Of a stretch of DNA of 39,995 nucleotides, positions 17,325 through 25,891 are shown piece after piece. The notes under the pieces are model-generated. The model had not been told where the DNA came from. It did not search any database and saw only the letters and a program-made list of their open reading frames with translations. Source of the stretch: Sulfurimicrobium sp. (GTDB taxonomy: Bacteria > Pseudomonadota > Gammaproteobacteria > Burkholderiales > Sulfuricellaceae); NCBI GenBank assembly GCA_030690835.1, contig JAUYFW010000175.1, positions 1 through 39,995 on the forward strand, read 5' to 3'. Position numbers and translations under genes: made by a program. Within the stretch, counting starts at the first letter, position 1, and every line of letters starts with the position of its first letter.

Positions 17325-17726
17325 ATGCTGGACAATCTGCTCGAATTTCTGGCCCACTGGGGAATCGCGGCCCTGTCCCTGTGGCTGGTCAGCTTCATGT
17401 TTCACGGCATCACCTTCTCGAACAAGCAATCGCTGCTTATCGCGGCATTGTTGCTCGGTTTTGCCAATGCGATCGTGCGGCCGATTTTCATTCTATTAAC
17501 ATTGCCACTCACCTTGATCACGTTCGGCTTTTTCCTGCTGGTGATCAATGCCTTGATGCTGCTGCTGGTGGCGGCTCTCGTCGAGGGTTTCAAGGTTTCC
17601 GGTTTCTGGACGGCCTTTTTCGCCAGCATCATGGTCGCCATTTTCAGTTTCCTGATCGGGCTGTTCATATTCCAGTCGGGCGGGCACCCGCTCGTAATAC
17701 CGACGCGCCACGGCATGATGGTTTAA
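17325..17726 (+). CDS. Phage_holin_4_2 / YvlD-family membrane protein
   Basis: This 133-aa protein has four hydrophobic helices. The patterns FANAIVRPIFILLTLPLTLITFG and FLLVINALMLLLVAALVEGF are characteristic of the Phage_holin_4_2 (YvlD) family. Despite the name these are usually chromosomal membrane proteins unrelated to lysis; their function is unknown. A strong ribosome binding site (AAGGAGG) precedes the start. It is the last ordinary gene before the integrase-fragment region. Confidence 0.85.
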   Translation: MLDNLLEFLAHWGIAALSLWLVSFMFHGITFSNKQSLLIAALLLGFANAIVRPIFILLTLPLTLITFGFFLLVINALMLLLVAALVEGFKVSGFWTAFFASIMVAIFSFLIGLFIFQSGGHPLVIPTRHGMMV

Positions 17727-17852
17727 CCTAGAAACCTTAGTTGGACGAAGCCGCTATCGCGGAGAAAAGCGCCCCATCAATTTGGTTCAAAGTCATAATT
17801 ACTCCTGCGCCCCGCAAGGGATTTTTTGCACTTTAGCATGAGGAGAATGATT

Positions 17853-18296
17853 ATGAAACTCGAATATCCACAGCCCTTTGCACGGCATTATGACAGCCTG
17901 CTCAAGCGTCTGAAGCTGCGCGGCATGCAGCCCAAGACGATCGAATCGTACAGCCACGGTGTGCGCCGGGCTGCTGCGCATTTCGACTACCGCATCGATG
18001 ACCTGAGCAAAGACCAGTTGACCGATTACTTCGCGCAGATTCTGGATCAACTGTCGTGGAGCACGCTCAAGCACGACTTGTATGGGCTGAAGTTTTATTA
18101 TGCCTACGTTCTGGACAAACCCTGGCCCGGCGCCGAGTTGACCAAGGCGCCCAAGGTGTCGCGCCTGCCGGATATCGTGACGGTGGCGCAAATGCAGCAG
18201 ATCGTGGACGCGACGCGGGTGCTCAGTTACCGGGTGTTCTTTTTTGTCCTGTACAGACAAAGATTCTATTCTTGCCATGCGGGACATACTCAATAA
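17853..18296 (+). pseudogene. Truncated tyrosine recombinase (N-terminal part only)
   Basis: The best start is the ATG at 17853, with AGGAG seven bases upstream. The product begins with a SAM-like core-binding domain (PFARHYDSLLKRLKLRGMQPKTIESYSHGVRRA). It then enters the catalytic domain (ITKAP-like KAPKVSRLPDIVTVAQMQQIV) and stops making sense after SYRVFFFVLY, just before the first catalytic arginine. From about 18255 the frame reads unrelated residues and ends at 18296. No Arg-His-Arg-Tyr catalytic set remains, so it cannot recombine DNA. The family resembles integrases accompanying IS91-type elements, but that is my recollection of similarity only. Confidence 0.85.
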
Positions 18297-18705
18297 CACT
18301 GAAGCCGGCCCCATCCTGGTTTACAACCAGGAGGACGAATGCACACAGATGAGAGAACTGGCCAGGGCTTTCCCTGATCTGGCGCCCGCCCTTCATGCGG
18401 CGATCGACCGTGTTGTGGACTTAGGGCCTATAACCTGCGTCAACTACTACCATCCAGATATGCGCGGCTCGTGCTCACTCAATGCAGTGCTTCCTACCAT
18501 CGACCCCAAATTTTCATATGATGAAATGGCGGTTGCGGATAGCGTCATGGCCCAAGAAGCGTTCTTTGAAATGATGCAAACGGAAACCACCCCGAGACGC
18601 CATGAGCAGCTACGCCAGGCATTGCTCGATTACTGCGCCTTGAATACCTTCGCAATGGTTCGACTGACTCAATTCTTTATGGAGCACCAACATGCCAGCA
18701 GGTAA
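18256..18705 (+). pseudogene. C-terminal fragment of a DUF2779 protein
   Basis: From the junction with the broken recombinase, one frame (possible ATG at 18277) encodes about 143 residues matching the C-terminal part of DUF2779 proteins: GPILVYNQEDE, LARAFPDLAPAL, RVVDL, the YYHPDMRGSCSLNAVLP pattern, and LLDYCALNTFAMVRLTQFF. Full-length proteins are several hundred residues with an N-terminal RecB-like nuclease region, which is missing here. There is no ribosome binding site before the ATG. It overlaps the WYL regulator by 14 bases, so the original operon was DUF2779 then WYL. The fragment is probably non-functional. Confidence 0.75.
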
Positions 18706-19708
18706 AACCCAGAGCAGCCTTGCCCGCCAATGGGAGCTACTCAGACGCCTACCCTCCCGTGGTCCCGGCAAAACAGCGAAACACCTGACCGAGGAATTGA
18801 AGGATGCTGGTTTTGATGTAACCAAGCGCACCGTGGAGCGAGACTTGTCCGATCTGTATGATGCTTTCGACCTTGCCTGCAACAACGCCGGCGTCCCCTA
18901 CGGTTGGCACTGGATACCCGGCGCCAGCCCAGAGCTACCTGGCCTCACTCTGGCCGAGGCGCTGTCCTTGCGCTTACTTGAAAACTACCTGAAACCGCTC
19001 CTGCCAGCATCGATATTGTCAGTCCTGGCTCCACGTTTCAGCTCCGCCACGAAGAAGCTCGACTTACTGGCCGATGAAAACTCCGTTGCCCGCTGGACCG
19101 ACAAAGTACGTGCCATATCGCCATCCCTGCCCTTCCTGCCACCAAAAATGGCCGAAGGCGTCCTGGAAACTGTACAGGAAGCGGTATTGCTGGAAAGGCA
19201 GATCGAAGTTGAATACAAAGCCTTCCACGCCACCGAAGCTACAACACAGCGATTGCATCCGCTTGCTATTGTGCAACGCGGGCCAGTAACCTACCTGGTT
19301 GCCACCGCATTTGACTACGGTGACATCCGGCTTTACGCCGTGCATCGCATCGTGGCAGCCAAATTGACGGAAGAACCAGCAAAGAGCAACAACGACTTCA
19401 ATCTGGACACCTATATCGCCCACGGTGCCTTGCAATTCAGCGACGGCGAAACCATTCGCCTTGAAGCGCGCATTTCTGAAAACCTCGCCTGGGTGCTGAG
19501 GGAAACACCGATTTCCGAAGATATGACGCTCGAAGCAGAGGGTGAAAAATGGAAACTCACTGCAACGGTAGCCGATTCATGGCAATTGCAATGGTGGGTA
19601 TTGTCGCAGGGGGTAGGAATTACAATTCTTGCGCCGAAGGCGTTTAGGGCGGCGATTGCGGAGGAGTTGGAACAAAGCCTTGCGGGCTATCGTGACTGCA
19701 TACAGTAA
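18692..19708 (+). CDS. WYL-domain transcriptional regulator
   Basis: The 338-aa protein has an N-terminal winged helix-turn-helix (about residues 8-60; KTAKHLTEELKDAGFDVTKRTVERDLSDLY). A WYL domain follows (about 140-230; the VEYKAF strand, the LHPLAIVQRGPVTYLVATA segment, and DIRLYAVHRIV), then a WCX-type C-terminal domain. WYL regulators bind nucleic-acid or nucleotide ligands and often control defence or DNA-repair loci. It looks intact although its upstream partner, the DUF2779 gene, is truncated, leaving it possibly without its native promoter. A terminator follows at 19795. Confidence 0.88.
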   Translation: MPAGKTQSSLARQWELLRRLPSRGPGKTAKHLTEELKDAGFDVTKRTVERDLSDLYDAFDLACNNAGVPYGWHWIPGASPELPGLTLAEALSLRLLENYLKPLLPASILSVLAPRFSSATKKLDLLADENSVARWTDKVRAISPSLPFLPPKMAEGVLETVQEAVLLERQIEVEYKAFHATEATTQRLHPLAIVQRGPVTYLVATAFDYGDIRLYAVHRIVAAKLTEEPAKSNNDFNLDTYIAHGALQFSDGETIRLEARISENLAWVLRETPISEDMTLEAEGEKWKLTATVADSWQLQWWVLSQGVGITILAPKAFRAAIAEELEQSLAGYRDCIQ

Positions 19709-19794
19709 CGTGGGATTTCATTGAAGTCAGTGTTTCAAATTCATCGTGGGCAGGCTCATATTGGCTGAACTTGCGAGCCAAACAGGTACGAATC

Positions 19795-19827
19795 TGGGCA
19801 CACCAACTGGTGTGCCCATTTTTGTTT
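19795..19827 (+). terminator. Rho-independent terminator
   Basis: TGGGCACACCA/TGGTGTGCCCA forms an 11-bp stem with a minimal loop, followed by TTTTTGTTT. The T-run is on the plus strand, so it ends the WYL-regulator transcript 87 bases past its stop, ahead of the convergent integrase. Confidence 0.9.
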
Positions 19828-19861
19828 GGTTGAGCCACATCATTTGCCAAGTTGCCATACC

Positions 19862-21553
19862 TTATTTCGATTTCTGCCGGATGACCGCACACCCGGGAAG
19901 CTCCAGCCATTTGTCTTTCGGGTGAGTGAGGTCGATTCCGAAATCCAGCGCGACCAGATGGGGGAACACCACGCCTGCAGGCAGATCCTTCATGTAGCGC
20001 TGTTCCGATTCGCTTTTGCCGCGTTCATGCCCCATCAACTGGAGTGTGACCGGTAACGGCGTCAGCAGGTTGCCCAGCTGGGTGGCGAAGCCGTGGCGGA
20101 AGCTGTGGAATACCCGGGTTTCTTCCGTGATGCCACAACGGCGCTTGAAGCGGCCGAACCATTTGGAAGCGGTTTGGGAATAACCATCGCGCAGTTTCGC
20201 CAGTTCCATGAAGAGACGCGTATTGTTCCGTTGCCTGCGGTGATTCACAAAGTCCAGGAATCCCAGTTCGATCAGTTTTGGGTGCAGCGGGATGAGTCGG
20301 ACAGCAGACTTGGTCTTGAGTTTTTTGTCATGTTGTTCATTGATGGAGAGGCAGAGCACGCCCTCTTCTTCCACGATGTCCTCGCAATGGAGGGAGCACA
20401 GTTCTTCTATGCGGGCGCCGGTGAAAAGCCCCAGAAGTGGCAACCAGAACTGGTAGGACTCTCGAAATGCACGCTTTTGATACGTTTCACTGTTAAAGAT
20501 TTTGCTGAGATCAGCCTGGCTGAATACCTCGCGCTGTTCCTTGTCGCTCTTTGTACCCTTGAGCAACAGGCCTTGGGCATAGCTCTTGTCGAAATAGCCC
20601 TGCCGTACACCCCAGTCGTTGAATTGCGACATCAGCGATAAATGCTGGTTGACGGTTTTGACGGCCAGCGTGGGGCCGTAATCTCCGCTGATCAGTTGTT
20701 CTACCGATAATCCCTGAAGTCCGCGCATTTTGCTGCGGTTGGCGGGCAGTTTCATGAGCGCGGTTTTGTATTGGCGTGCGGCTGCGAAGCCAAATGTGGC
20801 CGAAGGCATATCGCCGATAACCTCAAGCATGACGTTGAAACTTGCCTTGAAGGAGTGCTCCGTCTTGGCAGACCAGTTGCTGCGGGCTTCGGCGATGTAG
20901 TCGTCCACCAGTTCGGAAAGTTTTTTGTCGGTCGAGGTTGGTGTGGAAGCCAGACTGGATTGAGGTGGTGCAACAGGCAGCGTTTGATCGCCGGAATAAT
21001 CTCCGACAGTGCGCTGGCGTTCGATGCGCAGGTGCTGGGTGTCAATCTTGAGGTATTCCCGGCAGGCTGCACGAAATTCCGGGGACGTTGGATCGAGGCG
21101 GATGCCGCCTTCATCCAGGAAATTCCTGACGATAGAAGCAACACGGGTGTAGTCGCAGGTGGCGAGCAGGGTTTGGGTGTCCCTGAGGAGGTAATCCAGC
21201 GCCAGCACTTCTCCGTCCACCTCGGATAGGGGCTGGGGCGGTTGGGCTACACGGAATTGTTCACGTTCTTCCAGTGCGCTATGGAGATGCTTGGCCAGCA
21301 GGGTCTGGATTTGCGGTTGGGTCATGCTGTTCATCTTCGAATCCTCAGAAAGGTTTGCGAAGAATCGTTCAGCCTGAAGCAACATAGCCATGGCACGGCG
21401 TGAAGCGAGCCGGCGGTAGCCTGTGCGTAATGAGTAACGTAGTTCCCCGATACCAATAAGTCTCCGAATCGGAGCGGGAATCGTCAAGCGAAAATGCCAT
21501 GTTTCGCGTTTTTTGAACAAAAAAGACGAAAACTGGACTGAGGGGGAGCGCAT
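19862..21553 (-). CDS. Tyrosine-type site-specific integrase
   Basis: This 563-aa integrase has a DUF6538-like N-terminus (FLFKKRETWHFRLTIPAPIRRLIG), a core-binding region (about 215-330) and a complete catalytic domain. Arg I lies in LFTGARIEELCSLHCEDI, the K-beta region in DKKLKTKSAVRLIPLHPK, HxxR in FHSFRHGFATQL, the GH motif in LMGHERGKSESE and the nucleophile in QRYMKDLP. Its start lies 90 bp from the 3' end of tRNA-Ser, the usual position for an island integrase, and it reads away from the tRNA. It is apparently intact and should be able to recombine at the tRNA if a partner att site survives. Confidence 0.93.
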   Translation of the reverse strand: MRSPSVQFSSFLFKKRETWHFRLTIPAPIRRLIGIGELRYSLRTGYRRLASRRAMAMLLQAERFFANLSEDSKMNSMTQPQIQTLLAKHLHSALEEREQFRVAQPPQPLSEVDGEVLALDYLLRDTQTLLATCDYTRVASIVRNFLDEGGIRLDPTSPEFRAACREYLKIDTQHLRIERQRTVGDYSGDQTLPVAPPQSSLASTPTSTDKKLSELVDDYIAEARSNWSAKTEHSFKASFNVMLEVIGDMPSATFGFAAARQYKTALMKLPANRSKMRGLQGLSVEQLISGDYGPTLAVKTVNQHLSLMSQFNDWGVRQGYFDKSYAQGLLLKGTKSDKEQREVFSQADLSKIFNSETYQKRAFRESYQFWLPLLGLFTGARIEELCSLHCEDIVEEEGVLCLSINEQHDKKLKTKSAVRLIPLHPKLIELGFLDFVNHRRQRNNTRLFMELAKLRDGYSQTASKWFGRFKRRCGITEETRVFHSFRHGFATQLGNLLTPLPVTLQLMGHERGKSESEQRYMKDLPAGVVFPHLVALDFGIDLTHPKDKWLELPGCAVIRQKSK

Positions 21554-21642
21554 TATTTTTCTCCTTAATGGACACGTAAACGGACACGTTTTCGTGCATG
21601 AAGCAGAAAAATACTGGTTAACTCATTGATTCTAAATAAATC

Positions 21643-21735
21643 TGGCGGAGAGAGAGGGATTCGAACCCTCGGTGAGGTATTAAGCCCCACGCTCCCTTAG
21701 CAGGGGAGTACCTTCGACCACTCGGCCATCTCTCC
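21643..21735 (-). tRNA. tRNA-Ser (anticodon GCT)
   Basis: On the minus strand the gene begins GGAGAGATGGCCGAG. It has the anticodon stem CTCCC/GGGAG around CTGCTAA (anticodon GCT), a long variable arm as in class II tRNAs, the T arm GAGGGTTCGAATCCCTC and an encoded CCA. Its 3' end faces the integrase gene and is the likely integration site. Confidence 0.96.
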
Positions 21736-21753
21736 GTTTTTCGAGCAAACGGA

Positions 21754-21782
21754 AGAATACCGATTATTCAGCTTCAGGTCAA
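21754..21782 (-). promoter_or_regulatory. Possible promoter of tRNA-Ser
   Basis: Read on the minus strand, TTGACC (21777-21782) and TATTCT (21754-21759) are 17 bp apart. The -10 ends 18 bases before the tRNA 5' end. Confidence 0.5.
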
Positions 21783-21796
21783 ACTGGCGACGGCGC

Positions 21797-22306
21797 TCAT
21801 GGTCGTGTTGGGGAACGAATTTTCTCCAACGCCTGATCAATCGCCGCATCCAGATAGGCGCCGTAAAAATCCGGGGTAGAGAGGCCGACCAGCGGCTCGA
21901 TCAGCGAATTGCCCGCGGCATCAAACAGCTTGATGGTGGGGGTGAGCTTGATTTTGTGTTGTTTACAAAACCGGGCGTGAGTCGTCACATTACCAGAGAA
22001 GTCCACCAGTTTGCGCTGGCTTTGCATATCTACCTGGCGGAAAATTACCTTGTCCGCGTATTCGGGATTACGCTGCATCGGCAGCAGGAATTCCTGCTTC
22101 ACCTGCTCGCAGTAGGCGCAGTTCGGGGCGGTAAACAGGATCAGGACGGGAATCTGCCGGGTTTGCGATATTGCGGCTTCGCGCGTCAGGTCGCTGGCGA
22201 AAGCCAGTTCGTCGGCCCTTGCCGCAGCGCCGGCAGCCGCGATCCATGCTAAACTTGCCAGCCCCAGGCAAAGTGCCAGGGCCTTTGAAAATAAACGGTT
22301 AATCAT
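21797..22306 (-). CDS. Periplasmic thioredoxin-like (SoxW/DsbC-type fold) protein
   Basis: From the ATG at 22306 the product is 169 aa with a clear signal peptide ([20 protein letters not shown], cleaved near ARADE). The thioredoxin fold has the redox motif CAYC in [19 protein letters not shown] and a cis-Pro segment ([13 protein letters not shown]). The longer tracked start at 22393 would overlap hemC and precede the signal peptide, so I reject it. The family is the thioredoxin_2 / SoxW-like group; it is probably a periplasmic disulfide reductase, substrate unknown. It is divergent from hemC with only 22 bp between start codons. Confidence 0.83.
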   Translation of the reverse strand: MINRLFSKALALCLGLASLAWIAAAGAAARADELAFASDLTREAAISQTRQIPVLILFTAPNCAYCEQVKQEFLLPMQRNPEYADKVIFRQVDMQSQRKLVDFSGNVTTHARFCKQHKIKLTPTIKLFDAAGNSLIEPLVGLSTPDFYGAYLDAAIDQALEKIRSPTRP

Positions 22307-22328
22307 CAATCTCGGGCGGAACACTGTT

Positions 22329-23252
22329 GTGAATAGAACTCTCGTCATCGCGTCGCGTGAAAGCGCCCTGGCAATGTGGCAGGCGCGGCACATTCAAAGC
22401 CGGCTGCAGTCATTATATCCGCAATTGGAAGTCTCAATCCTCGGCATGACCACCACCGGCGACCAGATCCTCAACTCGCCGCTGGCCAAGATCGGCGGCA
22501 AGGGGCTGTTCGTCAAGGAACTGGAGCAGGCGCTGGAAGAAGGACGGGCCGACATCGCGGTGCATTCCATGAAGGACGTGCCCATGAACCTGCCGCCCGG
22601 CTTCATGCTCGCCGCCACCGGGGAGCGCGAAGACCCGCGCGATGCCTTTGTCTCCAACCAGCACCCCAATCTCGCAGCGCTGCCCGAAGGTAGCGTGGTC
22701 GGCACTTCCAGCCTGCGCCGCGAGTGCCAGTTGCGGGCACGCTTTCCTCACCTGATAATCGAACCGCTGCGCGGCAACGTGCAAACCCGGCTGCGCAAAC
22801 TGGACGAAGGGCAATTCGCCGCCATCATCCTCGCCGCCGCCGGCCTGAAACGACTGGAACTGGGCCACCGCATCACCGCGCTGATCGAGCCGGAACAAAG
22901 CCTGCCCGCCGTGGGCCAGGGCGCGCTGGGCATCGAATGCCGCGAAGGCCGCGACGACCTGGTGGCCTTGCTGGCCCCCCTGCATCACGCCGAAAGCGCC
23001 GCTTGCGTGATGGCGGAACGCGCCATGAGCCGGGCCTTGCAAGGCAGTTGCCAGGTGCCGCTGGGCGGCTTCGCCCAGATCGTCGACGGCGAACTGCGCC
23101 TGCGCGGTTTCGTCGCCAGTGTGGACGGCCAGCGCATGATTCGCGACGAAGTGCGCGGCAAGCCGGAGCATGCCGAACAACTGGGCACCGAAATGGGGCA
23201 ACGTCTCATCGCCTTGGGCGCGGACAAGATTCTCGCCGAACTCGCGATTTAA
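22329..23252 (+). CDS. hemC: Porphobilinogen deaminase
   Basis: The 307-aa protein starts at a GTG and matches hydroxymethylbilane synthase: [70 protein letters not shown] and the dipyrromethane cofactor cysteine in [11 protein letters not shown]. It links four porphobilinogens into hydroxymethylbilane. It is first in the hemC-D-X-Y operon. Its promoter must lie within the divergent thioredoxin-like gene or the 22-bp gap. Confidence 0.97.
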   Translation: MNRTLVIASRESALAMWQARHIQSRLQSLYPQLEVSILGMTTTGDQILNSPLAKIGGKGLFVKELEQALEEGRADIAVHSMKDVPMNLPPGFMLAATGEREDPRDAFVSNQHPNLAALPEGSVVGTSSLRRECQLRARFPHLIIEPLRGNVQTRLRKLDEGQFAAIILAAAGLKRLELGHRITALIEPEQSLPAVGQGALGIECREGRDDLVALLAPLHHAESAACVMAERAMSRALQGSCQVPLGGFAQIVDGELRLRGFVASVDGQRMIRDEVRGKPEHAEQLGTEMGQRLIALGADKILAELAI

Positions 23253-24037
23253 TGACGGAGCAATCGCCGCTCCAGGGCATGGGCATCGTGGTGACGCGCC
23301 CGGCCCACCAGGTGCAACATCTCACACAACTGATCACGGCAGCCGGCGGAGAGGCGATTCTCTTCCCGGTGCTGGAAATTCTCGATGCTGCGGATTTGCA
23401 CCCGCTCAACGCGCTGATTGCCCGTCTGGACAGCTTCGATGTGGCGATCTTCATCAGCCCCAACGCGGTTGGCAAGGCGATGAACCTGATTCGGGCGCAG
23501 CGCGAACTGCCCTCGCAATTGACCATCGCCGCCATTGGCCAGGGCAGCAAGAAGGAACTGGAACGCTGCGGCGTACAGCAGGTCGTCGCGCCGCAACGGC
23601 AATTCGACAGCGAAGGTTTGCTTGAACTGCCGCAGTTTCAGAACATGGACGGCAAGCGGGTGGTCATTTTCCGTGGCGAAGGCGGGCGCGAAATGCTCGG
23701 CGACACGCTGCTGGCGCGCGGCGCGCAGCTGGAATACGCGGAATGCTACCGGCGCGGCAAACCCGATATTGATGCCGCGCCCCTGCTCCATCGCTGGGCG
23801 CGGGGCGAGGTGCAGGCGGTCACCGTGACCAGCAGCGAGAGCCTGCATAATTTATTTGATCTGTTGGGCGAACTTGGCCAACAATGGCTGAAGAAGACAC
23901 CGCTGTTCGCGCCGCATGCCAGGATTGCCGCCGCCGCCCGCAGCTTGGGGCTGGAGCAGGTGGAGACAACGGCGGCAGGAGATGAAGGTTTGTTAATGGG
24001 CTTGATCGAATGGCGGATGTACCACAAGAAGCCGTGA
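23252..24037 (+). CDS. hemD: Uroporphyrinogen-III synthase
   Basis: The tracked ORF is longer (from 22724), but its first 176 residues are a shadow of hemC. The real start is the ATG at 23252, which shares one base with the hemC stop (TAATG). The 261-aa product begins [20 protein letters not shown] and shows the two-lobed HemD pattern (FVAIFISPNAV-like DVAIFISPNAVGKAM, AIGQGSKKELE, VTSSESLHNLFDLL). It cyclises hydroxymethylbilane to uroporphyrinogen III. Overlap on both sides indicates translational coupling within the operon. Confidence 0.95.
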   Translation: MTEQSPLQGMGIVVTRPAHQVQHLTQLITAAGGEAILFPVLEILDAADLHPLNALIARLDSFDVAIFISPNAVGKAMNLIRAQRELPSQLTIAAIGQGSKKELERCGVQQVVAPQRQFDSEGLLELPQFQNMDGKRVVIFRGEGGREMLGDTLLARGAQLEYAECYRRGKPDIDAAPLLHRWARGEVQAVTVTSSESLHNLFDLLGELGQQWLKKTPLFAPHARIAAAARSLGLEQVETTAAGDEGLLMGLIEWRMYHKKP

Positions 24038-25059
24038 ACCACACGGCGCCGGGCACACCCAGGGAATCCTGGCTGGACCGGCTGAATATCGCGCTGATCC
24101 TGGCGCTTCTGGCCCTGCTGCTGCTCGGCTGGCAGTGGCTCGACTCGCGCCAGCGCAATGCCGACCTGGAACTCACCCTGAGCCGCCGTCTCGGCGCTTT
24201 CGAAATACACAACAAGGAAAGCGAGATACTCGCCCGCCAGGCTCAGGAAGCCACGCGCGAAGCTCAGGCCAAGCTCGATCTGCTGGAACAGAAACTGGCC
24301 GAATCCCAGAGCCATCAGATCGCACTGGAAGAGATGTACCAGGAAATGTCGCGCAACCGCGACGAATCGGTACTAGCCGAAATCGAACAGATTCTCCTGA
24401 TCGCCAGCCAGCAGTTGCAACTGGCCGGCAACGTCAAGGCCGCGCTGGCGGCACTGCAAACCGCGGATGGCCGCCTGCAGCGCATCGACAAGCCGCAATT
24501 CTTTACCCTGCGCAAAGCCATCAACAAGGATATCGAGCAATTGCAGTCGCTGCCCCTGCTGGACGTGGCGGGGCTCAGCCTGCGCCTGGACAACCTGGTA
24601 GCGGAAGTGGATCAGCTACCCCTGATTCCGGGCCGCGTCAGCGGCGCGGAAAAACCGTCCCCGACAGGCCCCCGGCCGGAAAGCTTCTGGCAGCGCCTGG
24701 GAACGGAAGCATGGCAGGACTTCAAGCAACTGGTGCGTATCCAGAACCTGAAAAAGCCCGAGTTGCCGCTACTGCCGCCGGACCAGGCCTATTTCCTGCG
24801 CGAAAACCTCAAGCTGCGCCTGCTCACCGCCCGCCTCGCCCTGCTCCAGCGCAATGAAGCAAGCTTCAAGGCAGACATCAAGGCTGCGGAAGATTGGCTG
24901 AAGCGTTATTACGACATCAAGGACAAAAGCGTCCATGTCGCCCTTGCCAGCCTGCAACAGCTGGGCCAAAGCCGCCTCGCCATCGACCTGCCGGACATTT
25001 CCGCCAGCCTCGGCGCAGCGCACACGTTCAAGCTGGGGCGGGAAAAGGACGGCAAATGA
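24010..25059 (+). CDS. hemX: HemX-like membrane protein
   Basis: The 349-aa protein has a short cytosolic N-terminus, one membrane helix (about residues 22-43, LNIALILALLALLLLGWQWL), a long coiled-coil (about 45-120) and a periplasmic helical domain containing IEQILLIASQQLQLAGN and KAALAALQTADGRLQ. This is the HemX family, often annotated as a uroporphyrinogen-III C-methyltransferase but lacking a methyltransferase domain; the role in heme synthesis is unproven. It overlaps hemD by 28 bases and hemY by four. Confidence 0.92.
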   Translation: MADVPQEAVNHTAPGTPRESWLDRLNIALILALLALLLLGWQWLDSRQRNADLELTLSRRLGAFEIHNKESEILARQAQEATREAQAKLDLLEQKLAESQSHQIALEEMYQEMSRNRDESVLAEIEQILLIASQQLQLAGNVKAALAALQTADGRLQRIDKPQFFTLRKAINKDIEQLQSLPLLDVAGLSLRLDNLVAEVDQLPLIPGRVSGAEKPSPTGPRPESFWQRLGTEAWQDFKQLVRIQNLKKPELPLLPPDQAYFLRENLKLRLLTARLALLQRNEASFKADIKAAEDWLKRYYDIKDKSVHVALASLQQLGQSRLAIDLPDISASLGAAHTFKLGREKDGK

Positions 25060-25532
25060 ACGTTCTGTTGCGGGTTCTGGCGATTCTGGCCATGGCGGTA
25101 GCGCTCACCATAGCCGTCAAATACAACACCGGCTACGTGGTGCTAATCTTCCCACCGTACCGGGCAGAATTTTCCCTCAGCCTCTTGATCGTCATGCTGC
25201 TGGCCGTCTTCTTCCTCGCCTATGGCCTGCTGCGCCTCGGCGCGCACACCCTCAACCTGCCCGCCGAAGTCCACGCCTTCAAGCAGGAACGCCAGCGGGA
25301 GAAGGCCAGAGCCGCCATGCGGGACGGAATGGCAGAGTTTGCCGCTGGCCACTACGCCAAGGCGGAAAAGCTCGCCGTCAGCGCCATGGAACAGGGCGAA
25401 GAAGCGGGAATCAACGCCATTATCGCCGCCCGCTGCGCCCACGCACTCGGGGCAAGCGACAGAAGGGATGCCTATCTGGCGCAAGTGGGCAAGACTTGTT
25501 CCGACTACCCGGATGCTTGGATGGCGCCGTAG
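25056..25532 (+). pseudogene. hemY: Truncated HemY (N-terminal third only)
   Basis: Starting at the ATG that overlaps the hemX stop, the 158-codon frame has two N-terminal membrane helices, the HemY_N patterns (ALTIAVKYNTGYVVLIFPPYRAE then LLRLGAHTLNLP), and the first TPR-like helices (RDGMAEFAAGHYAKAEKLA). Family members are about 400 aa, so most of the TPR domain is missing. The frame ends PDAWMAP, and its TAG stop belongs to GTAGATTGGCGATGAGCGC, a dispersed-repeat-like word. The rest of hemY is not seen anywhere in the window. The short protein might still insert in the membrane but is probably not functional. The tracked start at 24894 is a shadow of hemX. Confidence 0.85.
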
Positions 25533-25560
25533 ATTGGCGATGAGCGCAGCGAAACCCCAC
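25529..25560. repeat. GTAG...GAGCGCAGCGAAACCCCAC repeat half at the hemY break
   Basis: The word GTAGATTGGCGATGAGCGC, running on to AGCGAAACCCCAC, resembles one arm of the widespread GTAGG(T/A)TGGG-TGAGCGCAGCGAAACCC dispersed repeat. It begins exactly at the premature stop of hemY. No complementary arm is seen nearby. Confidence 0.55.
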
Positions 25561-25648
25561 AACACGCTGCCAGGCTGATCGCCAGCGTGGCTTGCATGCC
25601 GCCCTGTGATACACTTTTTCATTAACGTATATCCACAAGGAGCAAGCC

Positions 25649-25891
25649 ATGCAAGTCGCAAAATGGGGCAACTCCCTCGCCGTCCGCCTTCCCGCCGCCA
25701 TCGTGCAGGCGCTCGACCTGAAAGAGGGCGAGGAAATCGAACTGCACGCGATTAACGCCAGAACCTTCGAAGTTTCCAAAAAGCCCGAAGTCAAGGAACT
25801 GCTCAATCGTTTGCGCCAGTTCCGTGGCCGCCTGCCTGCCGATTTCCACTTCGACCGCCTTGAGGCCAACGAACGGGATCACGGCAATTGA
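25649..25891 (+). CDS. vapB: AbrB/MazE-type antitoxin (VapB)
   Basis: The 80-aa protein has an N-terminal SpoVT/AbrB DNA-binding domain (QVAKWGNSLAVRLPAAIVQALDLKEGEEIELHA) and a C-terminal tail that should wrap the toxin (LLNRLRQFRGRLPADFHFDR). A good ribosome binding site (AAGGAGCAAGCC) precedes the ATG. It overlaps the PIN-domain toxin gene by four bases (TTGA), the usual antitoxin-first order. It is likely to neutralise the toxin and repress its own operon. It lies 116 bp after the broken hemY. Confidence 0.92.
   Translation: MQVAKWGNSLAVRLPAAIVQALDLKEGEEIELHAINARTFEVSKKPEVKELLNRLRQFRGRLPADFHFDRLEANERDHGN

Noticed and set aside
17759-17765. GCGGAGA as a left attachment site matching the tRNA-Ser 3' end
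   Set aside because: Only seven bases match exactly, too few to distinguish from chance.
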